Below are positions 53,178 through 62,002 of a stretch of DNA of 64,000 nucleotides, one piece after another; positions within the stretch are counted from its first letter, which is position 1; the number at the start of each line of letters is the position of its first letter. Where the stretch lies: assembly GCA_902795355.1 (NCBI GenBank), contig CADBKZ010000018.1, positions 1 to 64,000 of the forward strand. Reading direction: 5' to 3'. A model generated the notes under the pieces. It did no database searches and was not told where the DNA came from. It worked only from the letters and a program-made list of their open reading frames with translations. Made by a program: the position numbers and the translations under genes. This stretch comes from an uncultured Ruminococcus sp. GTDB lineage: Bacteria > Bacillota > Clostridia > Oscillospirales > CAG-272.

Positions 53178-54215
53178 AAGGTCGTCCTTTTCTCGTGAGT
53201 AAAACAGCATTTCCTGCGGAAATGCCCAAAAAAGCTTTCGCGCGTAAGAGGTTCTGCATATAAATACACATTCCTCTATGATCGTACATTATTTCTGTAG
53301 GGCGGGCGGCCAAAGGCCGTGTTAGCTCCGTCCCCATAACAATTGACCTACAAAAGATGAAAATCGCTGTTTCCCGTAGGGAACAACCTGCGGTTGTATG
53401 GGGCTTGCTCCCGCCGAGAACAAACAGGAAAAGAAAATAACAAATAGGCGGATATTCACTACCGTTTATTTGCAAAAGTTTTTCGCTTTCGGCGGGAGCA
53501 AGCCCCCGCCCTACGGAAATAATGGTTATGTATATGTAGAGCAAGCACCATACAACCGCAGGTTTTCCCTACGGCAATAATGGAAATAAAGACTATGTAA
53601 TGTTCTTTGTGGAGCAATCCCCCTACAACCGCGGGTTGTTCCCTACGGCAATAATGGGCAATGTTCCTTGAAGCCTTCCCCTTGGGGGAAGGTGCCGAGC
53701 TTGCGAGGCGGATGAGGCCTTTATTGTCTCCTGTTGGGAAGCCCCATCCATAAGTCGCTTGCGACTTTGCCACCATTCCCCAAAGGGGAAGGCTTAAAGT
53801 TACAACACCGTAGGGCGGGGGCTTGCTCCCGCCGAGAACAAACAGGAAAAGAAAATAACAAATAGGCGGATTTCACTACCGTTTATTTGCAAAAGTTTTT
53901 CGCTTTCGGCGGGAGCAAGCACCATACAACCGCAGGTTGTTCCCTACGGCAATAATGGAAATAAAGACCATGTAATGTTCTTTGTGGAGCAAGCCCCATA
54001 CAATCGCAGGTTGTTCCCTACGGAAATAATGGGCAATGTTCCTTGAAGCCTTCCCCTTGGGGGAGGGCTCAAAGTTACAACCGACAAATAGCAAACATAG
54101 GGAAAATTTTCTTCTCAACCACAAGTCCCTTGCGGCTTTGGCACCATTCCCCATAGGAAAGCTTTTGCGTTGCAAAATCACAAGGCTCAAAGTTACACCC
54201 AACGGATAACCCCTC
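53178..54215. repeat. Intergenic array: families D, B (two copies) and A
   Basis: D (53178-53255) heads the ABC operon. Two B elements follow (53295-53516; 53808-53949) with CGGATATTCACTACCGTTTA-type cores, B half-ends (53533-53580, 53610-53650, 53985-54025), and A cassettes with CCGAGCTTGCGAGGCGG (53680-53716) and AAGTCGCTTGCGACTT (53752-53767). No gene is supported. Confidence 0.85.
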
Positions 54216-54265
54216 TGAAAATATTCCGTAGTCTTTATTTCCATAGGAAACACCCGCGCGGCGTT

Positions 54266-54283
54266 GGTTAGCTTATGCTAACT
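54266..54283. promoter_or_regulatory. GTTAGC-N4-GCTAAC palindrome at the 3' end of the feo operon
   Basis: GTTAGCTTATGCTAAC (54267-54282) has the same half sites and 4-bp centre as the other three copies. It lies downstream of the last feo-operon gene, between its terminator hairpin and the repeat array. It may be an orphaned operator or part of a terminator; no promoter is clear. Confidence 0.5.
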
Positions 54284-54297
54284 TGTTGGAAACCACA

Positions 54298-54324
54298 GGG
54301 GGAGACGCGGAACGCATCTCCCCC
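54298..54324 (-). terminator. Hairpin at the end of the feo operon
   Basis: GGGGGAGA and TCTCCCCC arms with an imperfect CGCG centre, 14 bp after the last stop. Confidence 0.6.
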
Positions 54325-54337
54325 GCAAGGTTGCTTT

Positions 54338-54571
54338 TCATTGCTCCGCGGAGCGGTGTTTTCCGGCATGCGCCTCCGCGGGTCCCTGTCCTTGCGCCGA
54401 GGGGCATTTTGCCGCGTAGCAGCAGCCCGCGCACCCCGCGCAATTCCCGCCGCAGGAAGATTTTCCCGCGCGCCGGTCCTTTATCATCCGCACCACGATC
54501 AGCGTTACAATTCCCACCAGCGCGGCGAGAACCAACAGCCAACCGAAGTTGGCGGCAAGCCATGCAAACAT
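54338..54571 (-). CDS. FeoB-associated Cys-rich membrane protein
   Basis: A 77-residue protein: one membrane helix (about 8-29), then Cys40-GGNC-AGC-AGCC (Cys at 40, 44, 47, 50, 51) and a polar tail. It matches the FeoB-associated Cys-rich family, found behind feoB in many anaerobes and proposed to assist ferrous iron transfer at the membrane. It follows feoB by 38 bp. Confidence 0.92.
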   Translation of the reverse strand: MFAWLAANFGWLLVLAALVGIVTLIVVRMIKDRRAGKSSCGGNCAGCAGCCYAAKCPSAQGQGPAEAHAGKHRSAEQ

Positions 54572-54609
54572 CGGTAAAATCCCCCTTTCGGCGTTTTTTT
54601 GAGATCCGT

Positions 54610-57060
54610 TTATTTCGTCTTGACGTCCAGCGTCAAGCGGTTGGATTCGTGGTATTTCTTAATGAAGAGCATGTAGATCAATCCGGCAAGAACGGCGAGA
54701 GCCGCGATCAGGCCCGGGATGAACTTTGCGGAATAGGAGCCAGAGAAGATCATTCCGAACTGATAGATCATCAGCGAAACGGCATACGCCAGCGCGCACT
54801 GATAGCCGATGGCAAACCAAGTCCACTTGCGGCTGTTCATTTCGCGCTTGATCGCGCCGATGGCGGCAAAGCAAGGCGCGCAGAGCAGGTTGAACACGAG
54901 GAACGAGAAGCCCGCGAGGCGGCCGATGTCCACAAAATCGAGAACGCCGAACACGCCGACCACTTCCTCTTTCGCAACCAGACCCATAACCGTTGCAATG
55001 GTGGCCGCAATGCCCTCTTCGCCAACGCCGAAGCCGAGCGGACGGAAGATCCACTTTACGCCGTTGCCGATGTGGCCGAGGATGCTGTTTGCCAGCTCCA
55101 TATCTCCGCTCCAAAGGAACTTGCCCTCTTCCCAGCCGAGCGTGGAGCCGATCCAGATGATGATGGACGAAAGCAGGATGATGGTTCCGGCCTTCTTAAT
55201 GAACGACCAGCCGCGCTCCCACATGGAGCGGAGCAGGTTGCCAACCGTTGGCCAGTGGTAGGCGGGAAGCTCCATAACGAACGGAGCGGGGTCGCCCGCG
55301 AACATCTTGGTCTTTTTGAGCATAATGCCCGAAACGATTACGGCCGCAATGCCGATGAAGTAGGCCACGGGAGCCACCCACCATGCGCCGTGGAACAGCG
55401 CGGCGGCGATCAGCGCAATAATGGGAAGCTTCGCGCCGCAGGGGATGAACGTGGTGGTCATAATGGTCATGCGGCGGTCGCGCTCGTTTTCAATGGTTCT
55501 CGAAGCCATTACCCCGGGAACGCCGCAGCCGGAGCCGATGAGCATTGGAATGAAGGATTTGCCCGAGAGGCCGAACCGGCGGAAAATGCGGTCCAGAACG
55601 AACGCCACGCGCGCCATGTAGCCGCAGGCTTCGAGGAACGCGAGGAGCAGGAACAGCACGAGCATTTGCGGAACGAACCCGAGCACCGCGCCCACGCCGC
55701 CGATGATGCCGTCCAGAATCAGACTTGCGAGCCATTCGGGGGTGTTGACGGTATCGAGGAACCAGCCCACAAGCACCGGAACCCCGGGGACCCAAACACC
55801 GTAGTCGGCGGGGTCGGGAACATCCTCGGCGTCGTCGCCGAAGTAGGTATCATAGAATGCGGAAATGTCAAAGCCCGCGTCGGCGAGCGCGTCGCCGTAG
55901 GAGCCGTAGGCCTCGTCAAAATCCCCGAAGGATTTGTCCTCGAGCGCGGCTACAATGTCGCCCGCGCCGATTACGTCGTCGGCTTCCGCGGCTTTCGCGG
56001 TGGCAACCGCCAGAACGCCTTCCGGCGTTGCGAGCTTTTCTTCCAGATATTCGTCCATCGCGTCGCTGTACTTGCCGTCGCCGATGCCGAAGAGGTGCCA
56101 GCCGTCGCCGAACAGGCCGTCGTTCGCCCAATCGGTCGCGAACGTACCAACGGTCGTTACCGAAATGAAGTACACCAAGAACATGATTACCGCGAAGATC
56201 GGGAGCGCGGCCCAGCGGTTGGTTACCACGCGGTCGATCTTATCCGAAACGGTCAGTTTTCTCGCGTCTTTCTTCTTGTAGCACCCTTTGATGATGCTTC
56301 CGATGTAAATATACCGCTCGTTGGTGATGATGGATTCCGCGTCGTCGTCCAGCTCGGTTTCCACGCGCTTGATGTCCTGCTCGATGTGGTCGACGGTCTC
56401 TTTGGAAAGGTTGAGAGCCGCCAGCACCTTTTCGTCGCGCTCGAACAGCTTAATGGAATACCACCGCTGCTGTTCCTCGGGCAGGTGATGCACCGTGACC
56501 TCTTCGATGTGCGCCAGCGCATGCTCCACCGCGCCGCTGAACGAATGCTGCGGAACGGTTTTGGTGTGCTTGGCGGCGTCAATGGCGAACTCGGCGGCTT
56601 CCATAATTCCGGTGCCTTTCAGCGCCGAAATTTCCACCACCTTGCAGCCGAGTGCGCGGGAAAGCTCCTGCGTGTTGATTACGTCGCCGTTCTTCTTCAC
56701 CACGTCCATCATGTTCACGGCAACCACAACGGGAATGCCGATTTCGGTGAGCTGCGTGGTCAGGTACAGGTTGCGTTCGAGGTTGGTGCCGTCCACAATG
56801 TTGAGGATGGCGTCGGGACGCTCGGAGATCAGATACTCGCGGGCGACGACTTCTTCGAGCGTGTAGGGGGAGAGCGAATAGATGCCGGGCAGGTCGGTAA
56901 TGATCACGCCCTCGTGCTTTTTCAGCTTTCCTTCTTTCTTTTCCACCGTAACCCCCGGCCAGTTTCCAACAAATTGGTTGGAGCCGGTCAGCGCGTTGAA
57001 CAGGGTGGTTTTACCGCAGTTGGGGTTGCCCGCCAACGCGATGCGAATGTTCTGTTCCAT
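54610..57060 (-). CDS. feoB: Ferrous iron transporter B
   Basis: An 816-residue Fe(II) transporter. The N-terminal G domain has G1 GNPNCGKT (11-18), G3 DLPGIYSL and G4 VNMMD; a helical GDI-like region follows; the membrane part contains two Gate-type domains with conserved Cys (GSGCGVPG, IPCGAKLP, NLLCAPCFAAIG). A soluble insertion of about 130 residues (around 310-440) lies in the first membrane half. Main gene of the feoA-feoA-feoB operon. Confidence 0.97.
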   Translation of the reverse strand: MEQNIRIALAGNPNCGKTTLFNALTGSNQFVGNWPGVTVEKKEGKLKKHEGVIITDLPGIYSLSPYTLEEVVAREYLISERPDAILNIVDGTNLERNLYLTTQLTEIGIPVVVAVNMMDVVKKNGDVINTQELSRALGCKVVEISALKGTGIMEAAEFAIDAAKHTKTVPQHSFSGAVEHALAHIEEVTVHHLPEEQQRWYSIKLFERDEKVLAALNLSKETVDHIEQDIKRVETELDDDAESIITNERYIYIGSIIKGCYKKKDARKLTVSDKIDRVVTNRWAALPIFAVIMFLVYFISVTTVGTFATDWANDGLFGDGWHLFGIGDGKYSDAMDEYLEEKLATPEGVLAVATAKAAEADDVIGAGDIVAALEDKSFGDFDEAYGSYGDALADAGFDISAFYDTYFGDDAEDVPDPADYGVWVPGVPVLVGWFLDTVNTPEWLASLILDGIIGGVGAVLGFVPQMLVLFLLLAFLEACGYMARVAFVLDRIFRRFGLSGKSFIPMLIGSGCGVPGVMASRTIENERDRRMTIMTTTFIPCGAKLPIIALIAAALFHGAWWVAPVAYFIGIAAVIVSGIMLKKTKMFAGDPAPFVMELPAYHWPTVGNLLRSMWERGWSFIKKAGTIILLSSIIIWIGSTLGWEEGKFLWSGDMELANSILGHIGNGVKWIFRPLGFGVGEEGIAATIATVMGLVAKEEVVGVFGVLDFVDIGRLAGFSFLVFNLLCAPCFAAIGAIKREMNSRKWTWFAIGYQCALAYAVSLMIYQFGMIFSGSYSAKFIPGLIAALAVLAGLIYMLFIKKYHESNRLTLDVKTK

Positions 57061-57112
57061 AGAACTTTTTTCTCTCCTATTCTTCTGTCAATTTTGCGTA
57101 CTGCTGCAAAAA

Positions 57113-57334
57113 TCAGGCCAATTCGATCATTTCGGCGTCCGCCTTCCGCAGGGAAAGCTCGTAGCCGCGAACGGTTACTTCCACGGGGTCGCCGAGCGGC
57201 GCCACTTTGCGGACGTAAACGGAAACCCCTTTGGTAATTCCCATGTCCATAATGCGGCGTTTGACCGCGCCCTCGCCGTTCAGTTTTGCAACCGTAACGG
57301 TTTCGCCGATCTTTGCATCCCGAAGCGTTTTCAT
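57113..57334 (-). CDS. feoA: FeoA (second copy in the operon)
   Basis: A 73-residue SH3-like FeoA with RRIMDMGITKGVSVYVRKVAPLGDP, the family core, and a final YELSLRKADAEMIEL. It modulates FeoB at the cytoplasmic side. It lies 52 bp before feoB and 22 bp after the first feoA. Confidence 0.95.
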   Translation of the reverse strand: MKTLRDAKIGETVTVAKLNGEGAVKRRIMDMGITKGVSVYVRKVAPLGDPVEVTVRGYELSLRKADAEMIELA

Positions 57335-57356
57335 CCCTTTACCTCCTTTTGGCCGG

Positions 57357-57569
57357 TCAGACCATAATTCGCTGTGCCATTTCGCGGCTGATCGCGATTC
57401 TGGCTTCCTTTACCTTTACGATTACATTCCCCGACATGGTGGTGATCACCGTTACCGTGCTGCCGACGTTGAACCCGATGTCCGCCAGATGCTGGCGCAC
57501 GTCGGGACTCCCGCCGATTTTTTTGATCACCTGTTCTTCCCCTTCCGGAGCGAAAACCAACGGCATCAT
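57357..57569 (-). CDS. feoA: FeoA (first copy in the operon)
   Basis: A 70-residue FeoA: QHLADIGFNVGSTVTVITTMSGNVIVKVKEARIAISREMAQRI covers the SH3-like fold (quoted in parts: ADIGFNVGSTVTV, VIVKVKEARIAISREMA). The start is placed at ATG 57569 after AAAGGGGG rather than further upstream. It differs strongly from the second FeoA, so they are old paralogs that probably have distinct contacts. Confidence 0.93.
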   Translation of the reverse strand: MMPLVFAPEGEEQVIKKIGGSPDVRQHLADIGFNVGSTVTVITTMSGNVIVKVKEARIAISREMAQRIMV

Positions 57570-57638
57570 AGAAGCCCCCTTTGGATCCGGCCGCGATACG
57601 CGCGGGGACGTCACCCGCGCAAAAGCGACAAATTTCTC

Positions 57639-57656
57639 GGTTAGCTCTCGCTAACC
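57639..57656. promoter_or_regulatory. GTTAGC-N4-GCTAAC operator over the feo start point
   Basis: GGTTAGCTCTCGCTAACC begins 7 bp downstream of the -10 box of the feo promoter, so it covers the expected transcription start. This is the classic position for a repressor of the iron-responsive DtxR/IdeR type (family inferred). Confidence 0.72.
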
Positions 57657-57662
57657 ATGATT

Positions 57663-57691
57663 ATTATACCGCGCCGTTTGCAGTTTGTCAA
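57663..57691 (-). promoter_or_regulatory. Sigma-A promoter of the feo operon
   Basis: Minus-strand TTGACA (57691-57686), 17-bp spacer, TATAAT (57668-57663), with palindromes on both sides. Confidence 0.85.
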
Positions 57692-57723
57692 CCGTTTTTT
57701 CAAAGTTTGTTCAAATGCACAAC

Positions 57724-57743
57724 GAGTTAGCTTTTGCTAACTC
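57724..57743. promoter_or_regulatory. Second GTTAGC-N4-GCTAAC palindrome upstream of the feo promoter
   Basis: GAGTTAGCTTTTGCTAACTC lies 33 bp upstream of the -35 box. Together with 57639-57656 it brackets the promoter, about 85 bp apart centre to centre. A T-rich stretch after it also allows a terminator reading on the plus strand. Confidence 0.55.
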
Positions 57744-57779
57744 GTATTTTGTGGAATGTGCCAACCCCCGCCGAAGGGC

Positions 57780-58500
57780 AAAGTTCCCCCGCAACCAACC
57801 GCCGGAAACTCCTACCGTCTTGTCGCTCCGCTCCAAGCCACCTCCCCCGATGGTGGAGGTAAAAGTAGTTGACAATCGGAAAGGATAAACGAATTATTTA
57901 CAACCGATTCCTTTCTGACAGATTCCTTTCCAACGGGAAGTTCTTTTGACCTCCACCCGTGGGGGAGGTGGCAGGCGACGCAGGAGCCTGACGGAAGGAG
58001 TTTTCAATGGAAAGTTACTTTGACCTCCTCCATCGGGGGAGGTGGCGCGCGAGCCTGCGAGCGTGACGGAAGGAGTTTTAATCCCCGCTTCCGCTTTCTT
58101 CCCGCTATCCGCAAACACCATGAGCCTTCTCCCATCGGAGAAGGTGGCAGACAGAGAGGCGGGCAAGCCTCGATTGTCTGACGAATGAGGCTTGCCGACG
58201 GGAAGTTACAAAAAGGCTCCCCCTTTGGGGGAGCTCTCGCGAAGCGAGTGAGAGGGCTATTGCGATAACATCTGTTTTTACCCTCTTCGTCTTGCCGCTT
58301 CGCGGCAATCCACCTCTCCCCAAGGACGAGGCAAGGTAACAAGCAAGCGGAAGCCTCATCCACAAGGCCTTGGCCGTTTCCCCCATTCCCCCAAGGGGAA
58401 GGCTTTAAGTTGCTGTCCATTAAAGGCCTCATCCGCCTCGCAGGCTCGGCACCTTCCCCCAAGGGGAAGGCTTCAAGAAACTGCCCGCCTTCAAGTAACT
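57780..58500. repeat. Intergenic array: families C and A
   Basis: TTGTCGCTCCGCTCCAA with CCTCCCCCGATGGTGGAGG (57817-57858), two C cassettes in tandem (57952-58007 with CAGGCGACGCAGGAGCCTG; 58021-58078 with GCGCGCGAGCCTGCGAGCGTG), A with CAGACAGAGAGGCGGG (58130-58190), CTCTCGCGAAGCGAGTGAGAG, AAGGCCTTGGCCGTTT (58362) and CCGAGCCTGCGAGGCGG. No gene. Confidence 0.85.
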
Positions 58501-58550
58501 TCCCGCCGGAAATAACCCGTGAATATACTAAGTGGATATATGATAATTAA

Positions 58551-58694
58551 CAGCAGGGCGGGGGCTTGCTCCCGCCGCAAAAACAAACGGAAAAGGAAAT
58601 AACCTATTTACGGATATTCACTGCCGTTTATTCGTAAAAATTCATCGCTTCCGGCGGGAGCAAGCCCCATACAACCGCAGGTTGTTCCCTACGG
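58551..58694. repeat. Family B inverted-end element
   Basis: Starts CAGGGCGGGGGCTTGCTCC, has the core CGGATATTCACTGCCGTTTA (near 58613) and ends CCGCAGGTTGTTCCCTACGG; the two ends are of different subtype. Confidence 0.78.
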
Positions 58695-58802
58695 GAATCA
58701 GAAAAATATAGGCAATGCAGTGTTCTTTGGGGAATAAGCCCATACAACCGCCGGCTGCTCCCCGCGACAAGCAGAAACGGGAAAGAAAAAAGCGCGCGCC
58801 GC

Positions 58803-58831
58803 TTGACTTTCCGCGCGTTCTATGGTAAAAT
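58803..58831 (+). promoter_or_regulatory. Sigma-A promoter of the 58886 operon
   Basis: TTGACT (58803-58808), 17-bp spacer, TAAAAT (58826-58831). Confidence 0.72.
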
Positions 58832-58885
58832 AGATACAAACAGACGCAAAACCCGAAAAACCGGAACAGAAAGGCGGAAAGCCAA

Positions 58886-59089
58886 ATGAGAAACCCGTCG
58901 GTTTCCGACGACGTGTGGCAGTCTCTTTCCCCCGCGGAAAAGAAAAAGCAACTCTACCGGAACCAAAAGCAACTGCTCGGAACTTTTCTCGAACGCGGGG
59001 CCATTACCCGCGCGCAATACGAAAAAAGCCTCGGAGACCTGACCCGGAAAATGGGCGTCGCCCCCGAAGAAAGCGAGAAAGCCATATGA
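58886..59089 (+). CDS. Small hypothetical protein (67 residues)
   Basis: A 67-residue charged helical protein (MRNPSVSDDVWQSLSPAEKK through LTRKMGVAPEESEKAI). It has a good promoter and GGCGGAAAG before the ATG, and its stop overlaps the next start as ATGA, which supports it as a real gene. The LLGTFLERGAITRAQYEKSL segment looks like a helical short-oligomerisation motif. Unknown function, probably tied to the membrane protein it is coupled to. Confidence 0.75.
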   Translation: MRNPSVSDDVWQSLSPAEKKKQLYRNQKQLLGTFLERGAITRAQYEKSLGDLTRKMGVAPEESEKAI

Positions 59090-60552
59090 ATTACGATCCC
59101 TTTACGGGCGGGCCGCCCGACGGACAGACAACCGCCCCGAAACATTCCGGAGATCCGGCGCGTCGCCCGCGGTTTTATGTTCCGAACGACGAGATCGGAA
59201 CCGTTCTCGGCAATGTGTGGAGACCGGTTTTTCTCCGGCTGTTTCTGGTCTGCGGCCTGTGCCTGCTTGCCTGCGGCGTCCTTTTCATAATTGCCGCGGC
59301 GGCAAATGCTCCGGACGGACTTCTGGCAATTCTGCTGCTCCTGATTCCCGCGGCGGACCTGACCGTTTGGATCGTGCTTCTCGTTCGCTGTTCCGCGGCA
59401 AAGCGGCAAGCCCGCCGATCGCTGGAAACGCAGGAATATTCCGTTGAAAAACAAGCGTATGCGTTCGTTTTTACAACATGGGAGAACGGGGTCCCCGTTT
59501 CTTCCGAGCAGATCGCCTTCTCGCAAATCACAAAACAGAAGGACACAAAAAACTACCGCCTGATCTGGGTGAAAAAGCGGGTTTACCCGATTCCGTTTGA
59601 GCGGATTGCCGCGCCGAGCGAAACACAGCCCGCGGCAAATGCGAAAGAGCCGACAGCGGAAAAACCGCGGGAACCCGCCGCGGGCGCGCCGCAGACGTAT
59701 GCCTATGTTCCGTCGCAACCCGCGCCCGCGCGGCCTGCCGAACAATACAGCTCCTTTACAAGCGGACAAAACGGCGATTCCCCGTTGCAGGAGCCGTCCG
59801 CGGGCGGGAAACCGTCCAAGCTCCCCAATTTGCTGACCGTCCTTTTGGTCGTCGCTTTCATGGTCGCGTCGGTCGTCGGCTATTTTCTGGCCATGATCGG
59901 CACGGTCTGGTGCTTCGTCCCGCAGCTTCCGGCCATTGCGGTCGCCGTCGTCTGCGTCGTCGTCGGCGCAAAGCGCAAAAAGGCCGACCGCCATTATCGC
60001 GGAACCGTCGTCGGCGGGATCATCGCGCTGATCCTGCTGGCCCTTTCCCTGTCGGTCAATCTGCTGATCGCCCGCTCCGTCGCGTCCGTCGAAACCAAAA
60101 CCACGCGGTCAACCGCGCAGTTGGAGCAAACCGAACAGCTCCTCGGGGTGGACTTCCCCGCCGCCGAAAAGCCGTACCGCGTCAGCCTGACGGTTTACGA
60201 CCCGACCGACAGCCCGACCGGCGACTCGTCGCTTTCTCTCGTGCTGCGGGATACGTCCGTGACCTACTTCAAAGCCGACGACCTCGCGCGCCTGCGGGAA
60301 CTGACCGCGGGCGACGATCGCTGGCTGGAAACCGTTCCCAACTCGCTTTACGGCCTGTTTCCCGACGGCTACCGCGCGCCGTACCGCGAAAGCAACCGGA
60401 TTTTCGACCTGCTTTACAACGCGGACACCGGCGAATACAACCGCGCGCCAGCCGCCGAGGGGACCTATCGGTATATTCATGTCCGCGTGGAATTGGGCAA
60501 ACGGGCCGCCTATCTGACCGTTACCGAATACGACCTGAACTACATCGGCTGA
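59086..60552 (+). CDS. Hypothetical multi-domain membrane protein
   Basis: 488 residues: two N-terminal helices (about 48-70 and 77-100), a soluble YcxB-like stretch (YSVEKQAYAFVFTTWENGVP, IAFSQITKQKDTKNYRLIWV), a Pro/Ala-rich linker (about 185-240), then three further hydrophobic helices (about 248-340) and a C-terminal extracytoplasmic domain (YRVSLTVYDPTDSPTGDSSL to the end). The order soluble-linker-membrane resembles membrane sensors, but no catalytic motif is seen. I do not recognise the family. Coupled to the 67-residue gene by a 4-bp overlap. Confidence 0.78.
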   Translation: MNYDPFTGGPPDGQTTAPKHSGDPARRPRFYVPNDEIGTVLGNVWRPVFLRLFLVCGLCLLACGVLFIIAAAANAPDGLLAILLLLIPAADLTVWIVLLVRCSAAKRQARRSLETQEYSVEKQAYAFVFTTWENGVPVSSEQIAFSQITKQKDTKNYRLIWVKKRVYPIPFERIAAPSETQPAANAKEPTAEKPREPAAGAPQTYAYVPSQPAPARPAEQYSSFTSGQNGDSPLQEPSAGGKPSKLPNLLTVLLVVAFMVASVVGYFLAMIGTVWCFVPQLPAIAVAVVCVVVGAKRKKADRHYRGTVVGGIIALILLALSLSVNLLIARSVASVETKTTRSTAQLEQTEQLLGVDFPAAEKPYRVSLTVYDPTDSPTGDSSLSLVLRDTSVTYFKADDLARLRELTAGDDRWLETVPNSLYGLFPDGYRAPYRESNRIFDLLYNADTGEYNRAPAAEGTYRYIHVRVELGKRAAYLTVTEYDLNYIG

Positions 60553-60609
60553 CGCCCGAACATTTTTTGACTTTACGGTGAAATTTCCGACCGGATTGGG
60601 GGAAAAACC

Positions 60610-61974
<1,365 letters not shown>

Positions 61975-62002
61975 AGAAAGGCCTTTCCCGAAAAGCAGCC
62001 GC

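Noticed and set aside
49750-57237. Plus-strand frames of 923 and 984 residues opposite the ABC permease and feoB
   Set aside because: Both mirror well-supported minus-strand genes and begin in repeats or low-complexity sequence.
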